Positions 30,570 to 43,392 of a stretch of DNA of 64,000 nt are shown here, piece after piece. This stretch comes from Acanthacorydalis orientalis (lineage: Eukaryota; Arthropoda; Insecta; Megaloptera; Corydalidae), in the NCBI GenBank assembly GCA_034766995.1, contig CM068317.1, positions 31,853,501-31,917,500 on the forward strand. Direction: 5' to 3'. Position numbers and translations under genes: made by a program. The notes below the pieces were generated by a model. It saw only the letters and a program-made list of their open reading frames with translations, did no database searches and was not told where the DNA came from. The stretch's first letter is position 1, and each line of letters starts with the position of its first letter.

Positions 30570-30740
30570 TGAGGAGGATAACTTCTTTATTTAAATGTGC
30601 ATAAGCAATAACTAAAAACGATCAATTATATTTTATTAAAACATGTTTAGATATGAAAAAAAAGTGTGGGTGTGATTAGTTGTAGTTGGTGAGAGAATAA
30701 TTCATTAGTGAAAGTGAATTTATTTATAGTGCTAGAACTA
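30570..30740 (+). repeat. Dispersed repeat, foldback-family member
   Basis: GAGGAGGATAACTTC, AATGTGCATAAGCAATAAC, GATCAATTATATTTTATTAA and, after a gap, GAGAGAATAATTCATTAGTG with AAAGTGAATTTA occur in the same order as in the better copy at 47543-47720. The copy is strongly diverged. Confidence 0.5.
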
Positions 30741-30939
30741 AATTTGTATTTCATGTTATAATTTCATTACATATAAATCGATTGATACGTGATTGATAAG
30801 TAGAACTAGATTGAAGTAAAATATATTTCAAAGACGGATAATAAAATAAAAGAATTATTAAGGGCTAGTTTCAAAAATGATTTTTTACTTCTTATAAATC
30901 ATAGACAGGATTTTTTAAATCAATATAATTGTTTTGTAC

Positions 30940-31089
30940 CTCAAAAGATGAGTACCATTGTCATCGAAATGTGTATAAGCAGTAGCAGAAATGATTAATA
31001 GTCAATTATTGAACATTTTTATTAGAAAAAAAATAGTATCTTGTAATGAGTGAAAATTCAATGATGAAATTGAATTCAGCCACAATGCC
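30940..31089 (+). repeat. Dispersed repeat, foldback-family member
   Basis: The segment reads CATCGAAATGTGTATAAGCA, then GATTAATAGTCAATTATTGA, ACATTTTTATTAGA and, at the 3' end, GAATTCAGCCACAATG, in the order of the copy at 47543-47720. It lies in direct orientation about 370 bp after the copy at 30570. Confidence 0.55.
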
Positions 31090-31272
31090 AAATATCTTTA
31101 ATAAAAACATTAAAGCTTTGGATAACTATTATTTTTATACCCTTATAGGTTTATTGCTTTCATAGTAAAAACCTTTTACTGTTGAAAAGGGAAAATAGTA
31201 GCAATAAATATTGACTGTCTATTTTATTAAATTTGCTGTTATACAATATTTTTCCGATTATTATTATCATTG

Positions 31273-32106
31273 TTATAAGTTGAAGGCAGGACTGAAAGAA
31301 TATTCTCCATTTAGTAACATTATTGTTTTGAATGTCCAGTGTTTATTTTGATTTTAAAGAAAAAAAATAAAATGAGAACATTTAAAATAAAAACATTGTT
31401 TTTTTTTAAAAAAAAAGAAACATTAATCTTTAAAATTATAACACAAAAAATAACGGATGTTAATTTTTTTTTAGAATATTATTATAGTAAAAACGATATT
31501 TTTATCGATTTAATTTTATTTAAAAGAGATGTTATTAATGATATAAATTTTTATTATAAGTTGTAATCAGGACTAAGAGAATATTCTCCATTTAGTGACA
31601 TTACTATTTTAAATGTTTAATGAGTGTTTATTTCGTTTTTTTTTTAAAAATAGAAATATTAGAATATAAACATTTTTTTTTAAAAAAAACAATCTTTAAA
31701 ATTACGACACAAAAAATAAGGGATGTTAATGTTTTTTTAGAATATTATTATAGTAAAAACGATATTTTTATTGATTTAATCTTATTTAAAAGATATATTA
31801 TAAATGATATAAATTTTTATTATAAGTTGAAGTCAAGACTGAAAGAATATTCTCCATTTAGTAACATTACTGTTTTGAATGTTGAGTGTTTATTTTGATT
31901 TTTTTTTAAAAAATAAAATGAAAACATTTAAAATAAAAACATTGTTTTTTTTTTGTAAAAAAAAGAAACATTAATCTTTAAAATTATAACACAAAAAATA
32001 AGTGATGTTAATATTTTTTTAAAATATTACTATAGTAAAAATGATATTTTTATTGATTCTATCTTATTTAAAAGAGATGTTATTAATGATATAATTTTTT
32101 ATTTAA
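31273..32106. repeat. Tandem array, three units of about 266-281 bp
   Basis: Units start at about 31273, 31554 and 31820 with TTATAAGTTG and end near 32106. Each contains, in order, GAATATTCTCCATTTAG, ACATTNNTNTTTTNAATGT, a homopolymer-rich block, AACACAAAAAATAA, a TATTATAGTAAAAAYGATAT block and GATATAAATTTTTATTATAA. The plus frames at 31339-31566 and 31620-31898 are the same AT-rich unit read in similar frames, so their resemblance to each other reflects the tandem repeat and not a gene family. Confidence 0.9.
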
Positions 32107-32119
32107 AACAAGTCTAAAT

Positions 32120-32222
<103 letters not shown>

Positions 32223-32379
32223 CTGAACCTATTTCATGAATACATGGCAACGTTTTGCATGTTATTCACTGACACTTTTTTTATTAAGTATATCATTAAA
32301 CAATTTCACGCCATATTGACTGCACATTGTTCAGAGACCACAGTCTATTTCACAGAACCTTGTTTTTCAATAAAAATAT

Positions 32380-32660
32380 AGGAACGTGGACACATGCGTC
32401 CGGTAGCTTACCTGGTTGATATCTATGTCAGTGTTCTATGATATCGATTATGCGATAAATTACATCACGGGCTGTTAGAATATTATAATATCTCGTGTAT
32501 TTGCGGTATTTTGTATATGCAATTCAAAACCGCAATCATTTTTATAACGTATATACAATTCCCGTTATGTGCATAACGATTGATTTTGTTTACTTCATTG
32601 ATCTGACGAGGTCATGCGAATGAAAATTTTTATATGATTTTCATTTCCTAAGTTTAAATG
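32380..32660. promoter_or_regulatory. CG-containing island with a minus-strand donor-like site
   Basis: The island is richer in CG than its flanks. On the minus strand it contains CCAG|GTAAGC (junction near 32410), a good match to a 5' splice donor, and on the plus strand TGATTGATTTTGTTTAC near 32580, which combines homeodomain-type and forkhead-type cores. There is no convincing coding frame before the donor. Either a regulatory element or a non-coding exon edge on the minus strand would fit. Confidence 0.25.
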
Positions 32661-33819
32661 TTTAGACATTTCAAGAGGTATTAGTTTATATTATTCGACA
32701 TCTGGAGATAAAAATAGTCCGACATGGCTTGTATGTTAAGTGCACGAGAGATTTTTTTTTCAACTTCAACGAGTTCTTTTATATAAGAGTATTAATTCGA
32801 AAATATTTAGGATGTAACTTGTAATTTATTTTTAAAATTTAATAATAATATATACGATTAGATAACACGAGAGTGTGATTTCTGTTTTTTTCTTTTGAAT
32901 AGTGTAAACAAAGATTTTGGATACTTTTTGATAATTTTAATACATAAAAATGTATTAGATATTATAAGTAATAGAATTATTAAATCATAAGGAAATTCTT
33001 AAAAAGTAATCCGACAAAAATAAGAAATTTATTGTAAAGCACTGATTTATTTAGAAATTGTTATTTATTTAAATTCAAAAAATTTAATAATGTTTTAGTA
33101 TCAAATGAATATATGAATTGATATGGAATGGAGCTAATGGGCCTTATATACGAACTTATATAATAATTGTTTAAATGTTCTATATTTTCTAGATTATTTC
33201 TTAATATTTGTTTTAGTATGATCATTTGATGACATTTCTGTTTATCAATCGGTTATTGACTTTATAAAAAGGTAATTTAGCTTATCTTATTGCATTTTTT
33301 TAATAGATAATATTGATCATTCATAGTAATATATCGAAATAGTTATTAGTTATCTGACAGATGATAAGAATGATCCTTTTTAAATAATAATATCACTAGC
33401 ATTAATTTTATTTCATGCTAAAAGTGTACTATTATTACAGAAATTGAGGTTACATTTGATAATAGTATTTTAATACTGTTTTTAATTGTAATATTACTTT
33501 TTTTTTTAATTTTGGACTTTATTAAAGGTTTTCATTACAAAAACTTGGATATTTTTTAACTATGATTTATAGAATAGAAATGTAAGGAAAAATATTATAT
33601 ATTATATTTATTTATTAATTCATTTATAAAAATTCGAATCAATGAAAGATGTAACGAAATATCCAGAAGTTACCAGACATTTTTGTGGTTTTGTTTAAAA
33701 TCTAGAAAAATATTTAATGCTGGATTTTAAATATGTGAGTTTAATATTTTTTTATCTTTATTTAGTTGCGAATCGTATAACAAATTTACCACAATATAGT
33801 TATAAAGTGAGCCTAAGTT
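32661..33819. other. AT-rich non-coding stretch
   Basis: No supportable feature. Confidence 0.6.
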
Positions 33820-33957
33820 CGGTTTAAAACATGAAGTATTCTCTTACGCTATAAATCACAAAAAAAATCTGATCAAAAATGTACCATAAAAAAATATTGA
33901 TTACTTTTGGGAGTTACTAATGGGTATTTCAATGGTGATGTCATCATCTTCAGAATG
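33820..33957 (-). repeat. Dispersed repeat, foldback-family member
   Basis: On the minus strand this reads GATGATGACATCACCATTGA, then GTAATCAATATTTTTTTATG, ACATTTTTGATCAGATTTTT and GAGAATACTTCATG, the order seen in the copy at 47543-47720. The adjoining plus-strand stretch 33958-34060 may be the other arm of a decayed foldback. Confidence 0.5.
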
Positions 33958-34354
33958 CTTAGATATGTAAAAATTATAATTTCTTTTTTGTTATTTGTGG
34001 GGCGAGAATATAATTAATTTATGAAAATATAGTTTTCATCACAGTTTGTGTAAGAATTTATTATCTATTGTGTTAAATTTTTATCTTTAATTCTGCAAGT
34101 GTTTTTATACAACCAATACTTACATATATGAATGATTAAAAGTCAATTAACTTTAGTCTGCTTTCCATTAAATTCTTTTATGTAATTTTAAGTATAAACA
34201 ATTGTGTGGATGTCAAAACAACCAAGTTATTAGCCAATAAATTGTCTAATATGTAACACAAAAAAATATATGTAACATAAAAATTGTATTTTATGTTTTT
34301 TGCCAAAACCTTGAATTGGATGTTACATTTTGATGACACACTTATTGATTTTTA

Positions 34355-34529
<175 letters not shown>

Positions 34530-34935
34530 CATATAAATGTATGTATATATAAATTCTTAAAAATATTTCATGTCTGTTGAAATGATTAATAATTTTATTT
34601 AAAAATGTAATAAGAAAATAAAATGATAATAAAAAAAAATTATTCTAGAAGTATTTGTGGATGTAATATCATATGTTTAAGATAATTATACGTGGTTGTC
34701 ATTTTTAAATGTTTTTTTTTTTAGAGAGAATTCCGTCAATCTATTAATATTAGTTCTAACTAAAAATATAATTCCCATGTTGCAACACATTTCAAATGAT
34801 ACTGCACAAAACAACGTTTGATCTTTTTCAAATATTAATATAATTATTGTTGTTTGCTGACTGTGTCTATAATAATAACAACATTGTATTTTTACACTTG
34901 TTTAAGTTAAAGTGTAATTGCTTTATTATGTTAAA
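34530..34935. other. AT-rich non-coding stretch
   Basis: No supportable feature. Confidence 0.6.
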
Positions 34936-34939
34936 ACTA

Positions 34940-35240
34940 TAAAAAATAAAGAACTGTACGTGCCACCAGTACACTAAATGACTAATTAGTAAAAATTGAA
35001 TGGTAAAGTATTTTATTTAATAATACAAAAACTCGTCAGAATCAAGATAAAAATACGTATGACGTTGTGTTTTGTGTGTGAATTGCTTGCAGCAAATTGC
35101 CAGTAGCTACTAATGCGTGTTAATTTGTCAATGCCCACAATGATTGCCAAAAAATGCAAGTTGGACCTATATATGCCATTATAGTCAGGTGCATATCGTT
35201 TTTCGTGCCCTAGCAGAGGTCATTTCTTTGTACACTTGCA
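34940..35240. promoter_or_regulatory. Mixed-composition island
   Basis: Composition is more balanced than around it, best at 35060-35230, with CTATATATGCC (MEF2-like), a CAGGTGCAT E-box and AGAGGTCATTTC, a nuclear-receptor half-site. There are fewer CG dinucleotides than in the other islands. Regulatory function is only inferred. Confidence 0.2.
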
Positions 35241-36645
35241 TTAAAAATCATTTATTTTCATATAAACAAGTTTGTATGGACAATAAAAAATGAATATTGT
35301 GACTGGGAGAATTCTGTGTTAGTAAATATGTACAGGTTTTTTTTTCTAGTGAAACTATTTATAGCGAAACCACAAAAAATGTGAAATTTTTGACAGATTA
35401 ATTATTACTCATTCAATGTTAAAGGTAGAAACTCGAATGGTTTCTCTCGGGTATTCGTTTAATAACACTTTAATTTAATTAGTAGTTCGCAAATAGAATC
35501 TTATTTTTGATGATTACAATTATGTTGTTAGAAGCTGTATCCTGTATTATTTAGATTTAGACGGGTGTAAGTTTATATTATAGAAAAAAAATAATTCTAG
35601 TAAGTAGTACTTGTTCTTTTTATTTTTGTATACGTTGTTAGAAGTAAATAGATTGAAACTTCTCTATAATAAATTCTGCCATCTAAATTTCTCCGTTTTA
35701 GATAATTAATATGCAATATTTGTATCAAGATAATAATTGACTGTTCCTTTCGTTGGGTCGTTTTTACTATACAATATAACTAAATAAATTGAAATAAACT
35801 AAAAAGTACATAAAGATTAATTTTTATATTTATTCACGTTGTAACTTTAAATTTCTTGAAAGACTTGTGTTTAAAAATGTTTTAATTTAGGAATTTAAAT
35901 AACTTAAAAATGTTTTTTAAATATTTTTATGAATTGTTAGTATTTATTGTGATATATTATAGTTCACAATTATCATTGCAAGTTATTTAAAAAATAGATT
36001 TTACTAATGTTATCTTATCTAAATACTTGATTTGTATTTTTAAGTATAATTATTAGGTATTTTTATCTAATTTATTATTCGATTCATTCTTAATATGAAC
36101 TTCAATGACGTATTAAAATCTATTTTATTTGATATCAATAGAAAATAGTGAAGAACATTTTTAATTTATACAAAATATAAACATATTTTTTAATAAAGAA
36201 TTTTATTTTACTAGAAAATTGACTATAAAAAGAGCATCATTTTGTTTAATTAAAAGAGTTTAAGAACAAAATGTTCAGTAGAATGTTCAGAGAAATACAT
36301 AAAATGTACAGATAAAAGTTGAAATATTTTTTTTGTTTTAAATGCAGACAAGAGAAGATTATTATCATAGTTTGTAACAATGCACCATTCATAAAGACAT
36401 GTTATTTAATTTGTTTATTGAAAAATGTTCATATTCTTTTGAAGTTGGTATTTGAGCATAAATCTTTATTTTTAATCGTAGTTATTTATAGCTCTGCTCT
36501 GTTTCAACTATCAGAAGTAAAATATTTCAACACTTCTGGCAGGTGTGGTCAACTTATGGTATTCACAGACTTGAGAAAGATGAAGTAGTTGTACAGGAAG
36601 AATGGATGAAGATGAATGGAGTTCGTAAATTGAAATACTACAGAA

Positions 36646-36649
<4 letters not shown>
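35241..36649. other. AT-rich non-coding stretch
   Basis: No gene is supported. The frame at 36319-36588 contains Cys and Lys but no recognisable domain. Confidence 0.55.
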
Positions 36650-36710
<61 letters not shown>

Positions 36711-36711
36711 T
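36650..36711. repeat. (TA)n then (GT)n microsatellite
   Basis: About 47 bp of AT repeat followed by about 15 bp of GT. Confidence 0.95.
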
Positions 36712-38730
36712 TACAAAACTTGTATTTTGGATTATATTTGAGATTTAATCATTTTAATATAAATTAATATGAAAGCTATATTAATTTTATTTACACGCTA
36801 ATCTTTTCTATAAAGAATATATAATTAAAACAATAAATTAAACTCTGTCGTGATGTAAAATAAAGTTGGTTGTAACGAAAATAGCATTTAAATAAGGTAT
36901 AAGACAAAAGTTTATTTACAATTCATAATACACGTGTATACAAGTGATGAGAATTGCTGCTCTCAAGCCGGATATAATTTAAAAGACCTATAATGTACAG
37001 TGTATTTATTACATTACTCTTATATGAGACTCGACACAATAGGCCCTGAGGTATCTCAGACTGCATTTGGCCCATATATTTAGTTTAAATTAATAGTACA
37101 ACTGTTCGAATTATTTTATTTATTCGATTTCTTTATACTTGTACCAATAAATACATAATTATATGATTACAGCGTAATTATAGTTTCTGAATGGATTGTG
37201 GCATTATTTATGGCATTTTTTGTGTTTAGCGGTGCTTAAATAATTTGTTATTATTTATCACTGCAGTGTTGTGTAATTTTACACTCGGTGGTTTTTCATG
37301 AATCAATATCTTCTATACAGTAAAGATAATTCTCTTCATTACAAAGTCAAATAGTAGGTATTATTTCTGATTAAATTTGTTGTTGATGGCATGCAGTACA
37401 TTTTTAATTTAAATCTTGTAATCTTTTCTTATTATATTTTTCATCATACAATTACATAATGTTTCTTATTTGTTTAATTATTGAATATTCGATGAAAAAC
37501 TATAATGAATACATATTATAGTATCATATTTATTCATTTTTTCACAAACCACATTTTAATATAAAAACCGCGTTGATCGATATTAATATATTTTAATGAA
37601 ACTGGGAATATAAAATATATATTTAATAAACAGATAAAATATCGTAAAAAAGATTAAACCTAAGGCCAAGTTTTACCTCATCCCACCTTCAGATAAATCA
37701 TTGTTGAGTATAGACAAATTAAAAAAAAATAAAATAAAAGTAAGAAAATCTATAAAATTGCTAAGAAAATTTTTTGTATTTGTTTCTAATGAAAAAATAT
37801 TTGTCAAAATTTATTGAAATATTATTTATTGTAAAATTTTAATCTCATTAATTTTACCTCTTGGGCAGTAAAAAATGGAAAATCGCTGAAAATAATTTAA
37901 TATTTGAACAGAATTTGACAATCATAGACTTATGTTAATGTGTTATTACTATATATGTGTATAATACATATTTGAATATAAAACTTGAACCCAACACTTT
38001 AGGTTTTTTAGATTGTTTTATTAGGTGTTAAAACTAGTGATTAAAATTTGAAAGGACTGTAATTGGATTGATTTTGAAACTTATATAAAAGATGTCATTT
38101 TATAAAAATCACTGTGTTTGTTTACGAAAAGTGCTTATATTCTTTTATAAAATAACACTTGTAGTGTAGAGTTATAGGTAAAGTTTCAGTTCAAAAATTA
38201 TATTTGTAAACAAATAATTTTAGGCTTGTTTTTTATAGTTGATAATCAGATTTCACATTTTAACATATCAGGTACGCTTAATAGACGATATTATACAAAA
38301 GGGTTAACAAATGTGAGTTGTCAGTTTTAGTGAATTGATTTAATTCAAAAAAATCATATTTTTCCATGAAATAGTATGATCAGATTTTATAATATGTTTT
38401 TTGAGATTCAACTGAAATATGATTTATAAATTATTACAACTTGATTGTTAAATTTATTTTATTTTTATTTTCTGAGAATTTGAAACAATCAAAAATTTAC
38501 TTATGGTCGTAGTATAAAATTATATATATATGTATATAGTTTTTCCCTCTTCTGTGTATGTGTGGACGGACGTTAATAAAATGCACTAACATCATAAATG
38601 ATTAATTTACTGATTAAAGAGTTATGAGTTAGTTTTTGGAATTAATTTATTACCATTAACTTTTTTGAATAAGACGAATTCCTTAGTAAGTTATAGAAAT
38701 TGGCAATTTTATGAGCTAGAATATCTTCAA
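36712..38730. other. AT-rich stretch with a possible decayed TTAA element
   Basis: TTAA followed by ACCTAAGGCC starts near 37656, and AAAGGGTTAA stands near 38300. TTTTACCTCATC near 37673 is shared with the inner right end of the TTAA element at 62112-62349. These scraps would fit another old piggyBac-like copy, but the two ends do not align well enough to call. At 37040-37080 CAGACTGCATTTGGCCCATA resembles the subterminal part of hAT elements. No gene is seen. Confidence 0.3.
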
Positions 38731-38763
<33 letters not shown>

Positions 38764-38768
38764 CATAC

Positions 38769-38827
<59 letters not shown>
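38731..38827. repeat. Compound (GT)n (TA)n (CATA)n (TA)n microsatellite
   Basis: Four simple-repeat types in series, ended by a short GAGAGAGAG run. Confidence 0.95.
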
Positions 38828-38831
<4 letters not shown>

Positions 38832-38939
38832 GAGAGAGAGATGTCTATATAGTGAGAAATTGAGAGGTATTTGTGTGCGTGTATTTGTGTAATTGTGCTC
38901 TCGTTTAAAAAATGCATCACGGTAAAAAAAATATTGAAC

Positions 38940-39440
38940 ATTCGTGATGCTCATGAAATAACGAACACTGCAAACAAATTACAGTTCGTAAAACACAATG
39001 TGTGTTCTGACCGACACAGCAAAGCAAATTGAGCAATTTATAATCGTAGTACACATAATCCATGTCTAACTGTATGTGTAAAAAATATATGTAGAAAAAT
39101 CATACTGAAAGTGGAAGTCGGCTACAAATTATTCGACCATTAGAGCAACGTGCTTTAAAAAGTGAATTTTATTTACCGAACAATTTTGTTATTTGTCTTC
39201 CAGCCAGTCGACTAGATCGAAACTGGCTATTATTTTGCAATTATGACGCGTTTTTTTTATTCTTGATTGTGATAAATGTTGATGTAGAAGACATTTTGTA
39301 ACATGTAATTTGTTGTTACTGTCTCTTCAGGCCATTCTAGTTCAGTCGATTAGTGTGATTTCAGTAGCGTCCAGTCTCTATTTTCTTTGGTCTCGCTTCC
39401 GACTGTTCTCACATTCGAAGTGAATTTTATATTTGGGTAT
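38940..39440. promoter_or_regulatory. GC-richer island
   Basis: Composition is more balanced, with CG dinucleotides spread through 38940-39250 and again at 39330-39420, and there is no long frame. GCCAGTCGACTAGATCGAAA near 39200 and TTCAGTCGATTAGTGTG near 39340 share a short CAGTCGA core. A regulatory role is inferred from composition alone. Confidence 0.22.
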
Positions 39441-39718
39441 TTTTAGAATTTTGCAAAAGTTTTCCTTATCTATTTTCCTTCTATAATCGAACAATTTTTT
39501 TGATGAAGTTTGCGGTAACAAAATTTGATTTATACAGTTGGTTGTTATATTTACTTAAAATAAATATGTACGTTTAACTTCATAATTGTATAATTGTCAT
39601 TTTATGAATTATTTTTAAGAAGAGTATTTTAAATCCTTTATAATAAAATGAGACTAACAAAAATGAAACAAACACAATGAATGCTTTAAATTATTTGTAT
39701 TAGACTTTGACGATATAT

Positions 39719-39719
<1 letters not shown>

Positions 39720-39779
<60 letters not shown>
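39720..39779. repeat. (TA)n microsatellite, about 60 bp
   Basis: Uninterrupted dinucleotide array. Confidence 0.95.
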
Positions 39780-39786
<7 letters not shown>

Positions 39787-39910
39787 TATGTAAAAATAAT
39801 TGAAAATTAAAGTTTAAATTTAATTATTCCACTACTCACTTGTTAATCATTATAATACAGAAACGAGGTAATTTGTATATTACTATATTTTTTTAGTAAA
39901 GTATAAGCAT

Positions 39911-39911
<1 letters not shown>

Positions 39912-39960
<49 letters not shown>
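39912..39960. repeat. (TA)n microsatellite, about 49 bp
   Basis: Uninterrupted dinucleotide array 130 bp after the previous one. Confidence 0.95.
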
Positions 39961-39963
<3 letters not shown>

Positions 39964-40369
39964 TATTAGTTTTAGATTGGTATTTTTTTCGAGTTAGTTA
40001 GTTAGTTATTGGGGATTTAGGGCACATCGACAACTGAGGCCATTAGCGTCCGTCTGGTTTCTGTTTTTGTATAAGAGCACGTAATATACTTCAACTATCT
40101 TTTTTAATGTATTTTTCCAGAATATGTTGGTCATATAACGATTTTGTCGTTAAATTTAAGTTCAAATCAGCAAATTTCATTTACCTTTATTTAATTAATC
40201 ACACTGTAAAGGAATTGTTTGAAAAGATTGCTTATTAAGACACTTCATATATTTGTGTTTTCTTATCGACGCATTTTATCATTTATAGACTACTTTATAT
40301 TCAACCGTACATGGGAGCATCATTAATAAAATATATATCGATGACAGTTAAAACGAAATGATTGAACGT

Positions 40370-41200
40370 TTTTACACGAGTTCGTGTTTCGAAAAGAGAT
40401 GAGATCAATAATATTTAATTCAAGTACGATGTGCTGCGGTTACCTCTGCGTTGATATTTTCGTTGTATATTTAAATGTTGCGTCTTCGCCATCAATCCAA
40501 ATATATATTTTTTCATCATATTTATTATATTTGAATATAAAAAATAGCCCAATAAATAAACATATAAACAAACAGATATTTCTCAATCCGTCCGATGCCC
40601 ACACGAATGGGCTCCGTGATCGTTTTATACAAAAGCCGTTGCGTTTCGTAGATCTTCTAACGTCCTGAAATGTATACCAGACAAATAGCTAAACTGTTTG
40701 TGAGTAAGCCTGTTGACAGCTAACAAATGATGCAGACGGGTTAACGCCCACGTTGTATATACAATAACACCTGACAGAGACAGGCGTCATTTTCCCGGAC
40801 GGTCGGCACGTGCCCATCTCCCTCGCACGTGGTCGTCCAGGTGTGTTTTTTTTTGGTCTCATGACGGACCGCCTGCAATTATTGATTTATTAATATAATT
40901 ATCACGTTCAAAGTGATTTTCTCAGAATAATTATGCACCATTGTTGTCATTGTACAGACGCAGACGACTGTGTACGGCGTCTGTTTCAGACGTGTCGTCC
41001 TCCCCTCGTATACTTGGTTCGACTCACTGAAACAGAAACAAATCGTAATTTAATTAACGAAATTCGTCTGCGTCTCTACTGTTGTAGAATATGTATTTGT
41101 ATAACACTCTACTTAATTCAGATGTCTGTAAGGTCACAGTTTACAAATTTTTCTTCAAGTCGTTCTTATGTATTAATCTAGAATGTAAATCCAGTTAAAT
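40370..41200. promoter_or_regulatory. Strongest GC-richer island, with E-box cluster
   Basis: This is the most GC-rich long stretch of the window, especially 40680-41090. Within 76 bp it holds four E-boxes: CACCTG (40768-40773), CACGTG (40807-40812), CACGTG (40826-40831) and CAGGTG (40838-40843). About 30 bp further on, ATTATTGATTTATTAA and TAATTAT give homeodomain-type cores. Frames at 40384-40668 and 40933-41181 show no domain. Tight clustering of bHLH and homeodomain sites in a CG-containing block surrounded by AT-rich DNA suggests an enhancer or promoter; a distant untranslated first exon is also possible. Confidence 0.4.
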
Positions 41201-41545
41201 GGTCTGTACTTTATAAAAGTCAAGTGTTTGACTTTTTTTGCTTTCAATGCGAAATCAATTATAATTTTGGTAAATTTTTATTTAGAAGTTAATAATATCT
41301 TGTAATTATCATCATAGATAAAACTTAATTGATATAATCTTTTCTATTTTTTTATCTTTCGATTTATTAATTGCCATTCGCAGTAACTGAAAAAAAAACA
41401 GTATGTTTCATAAATTATTTCTTTATCTACTGTACAAATCATAAACATTTTTCTATTCAAATGTGTCCAATAATTAATTATTGAAAATTTGTTATTGTTT
41501 GTACGGAGACTGAAAAAAAGCATTTGTTAATGGTGAATTTGACAG

Positions 41546-41648
<103 letters not shown>

Positions 41649-41708
41649 CAATATATGTTGTTTAAAAATGTAATTTTATATATTAAACTTTATATGATTG
41701 TTTTTATT

Positions 41709-41980
41709 TGTGTGACCCCATTGATGCGTTGCCCCCATGATCTTAGTTTTTTTTTGATCTCCCGTGTTCTTGTTCTGCACTAGTATTTTCAGCATGTGTA
41801 TCATCTTAGGTAAATTTTATATATGTTTTATTTAAAATATACTTGATCATGTCATTCGTGCTGAAACTAGAAGTGAAGATCAGAAACGAAAGTTATCCAA
41901 AAGGACGAAAACCATCAGGAAAATTATATATTGAGTTTGATAAATCAGAAAACGCTCAAGAGAAATATCAAGTGATTTAA
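41709..41980 (+). repeat. Dispersed repeat with a coding relic, copy 1
   Basis: The segment shares TGTGAYYCCATTGATGC and GTGYTRAAACTAGAAGT with 60795-60980. From 41849 a 43-codon frame runs to a stop at 41978-41980 and looks like real protein: it contains LKLEVKIRNESYPKG and GKLYIEFDKSENAQEKYQ. The second copy reads LKLEVQMIEGYQDKK at the same place, so the similarity extends to the protein level. I do not recognise the family. The beta-strand and charged-helix pattern could suit an RNA-binding fold, but that is a guess. Probably part of an old transposon gene. Confidence 0.5.
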
Positions 41981-42479
41981 AGATATGGAACTTCTCATAT
42001 CCATGCATTTATTCAAATCTCAAGTTTTATTTAATAGACAATTATGAAATATATTTTATAAAATTTATAAATTTTCTCTTAATGAGTAAGAAAATCTAAT
42101 ATTTCGGATTACTGAAAGAATCGATCAGATCATACGTATTTCTTAAGTACTGTGATATATGGGTTAAAAATCACATTGTATGTATAATGAGTAAAGTATA
42201 TAATGAAAAACAAGTCATTTATTAAGAATGAAAATCGATGAAGAGAGTAACGTAAGAATAAATAATATTATCTGGTCTTTAATTTGTTTTAAATCGGTAA
42301 AGGTGAGGTGAAGCGAGATGTATTTTTTCTATAAACTAAAACTGGACATTAGTAAAATACTTGTTTCGGTCATTCGTCTCAAACTCTGTTACTAGAAATT
42401 AATATCGTGTTAATATTCCACGTTTTCTAAGATATCTTATTGTTTTCTAGTGACTCACATCGAGTCACATATCCATGAT
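41981..42479. other. AT-rich non-coding stretch
   Basis: No supportable feature. Confidence 0.6.
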
Positions 42480-42840
42480 ATCATGAAGGGATAATAATTA
42501 ATAAACAGTACAAATATCATAAGTCAATGTACTTTCATGCAAAAGTATCCTATCCGCAAATACTTAATAAACACAAGTGTTCGGTTAGAATACATTGTTG
42601 CTAGTATTACGCATTGCGGCTTACATTTGTATGCCATTTGTGTTGTTGTCCTGCAACATGGACACATGAGATGACCACCACGATCTGTTATACGATCGTA
42701 TAAATGTAACACGATAAATATGTCATGGCTTACAAACACACTTATTGTATGGTCAAGACGTGTAAATAACTGGCGAGTTTGTGTTAGAAACCGTTTATTT
42801 ATTTAAAACGTGTGTGGTTTTCGGTACTTGTTTTCTCTCA
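42480..42840. promoter_or_regulatory. GC-richer island
   Basis: CG dinucleotides and mixed sequence run from about 42540 to 42790. A minus frame (42524-42739) contains a Cys-rich segment (CPCCRTTTQ) but no regular zinc-binding spacing and no domain I can name. Candidate regulatory DNA by composition only. Confidence 0.2.
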
Positions 42841-43334
42841 ATTAAACTAATTATTATTTTTATGGAACACGTCGAAAATGAATACGATTTAAAAACACAG
42901 TTGGGTTACTAATAAAAATTTAACCCTTTTTTATAGAGGAAAATATAGTTTAGATTTTCTTTTTTTATGGTAGAATAACATTTTATGGCATATTCTATAA
43001 AGGTGTATTATTAAGAAATCAGAAATATCAACCAATATATATTTAATATCTTGTCAGGTTTGTGCCTATATTTTTTATTTATATTTTATCCATCAATCCG
43101 ATTTATGACTATAAGCTTACGAGCTTGAATTTTATTTGTATTAAGTCATTTTTGTGTTCGGAAAAACGTATATCGAGTTTTATATTATTGCAGATGCTGT
43201 AAAACTTACAAAAATAAATCATAAAGAAGAATCGAATATGTGGAACTTTTTTATTGAAACTTTATTAAGACAAATAATATGGAGATCAATATATACATAC
43301 ATAAAATATATACATATATTATATATATTATTTC

Positions 43335-43338
<4 letters not shown>
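42841..43338. other. AT-rich non-coding stretch
   Basis: TTAACCCTTTTTTATAG near 42920 resembles a TTAA-type transposon end, but no partner is seen. Nothing else is supportable. Confidence 0.5.

Positions 43339-43387
<49 letters not shown>
43339..43387. repeat. (TA)n microsatellite, about 49 bp
   Basis: Uninterrupted dinucleotide array. Confidence 0.95.

Positions 43388-43392
<5 letters not shown>

Noticed and set aside
31339..31898. Two similar plus-strand frames that look like a small paralogous gene pair
   Set aside because: They are the same AT-rich tandem unit read twice; the DNA outside the frames is equally similar, and homopolymer runs dominate.
37656..38309. A complete TTAA-flanked element
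   Set aside because: The two candidate ends align poorly beyond TTAA and a few bases; recorded only as scraps.
40384..41181. Two plus frames in the strongest island, one with a Cys/His-containing start
   Set aside because: The spacing of Cys and His fits no zinc-binding pattern and no domain is visible.
42524..42739. Minus frame with a CPCC segment that suggested a zinc-binding protein
   Set aside because: The cysteines do not continue in regular pairs and the frame is short.
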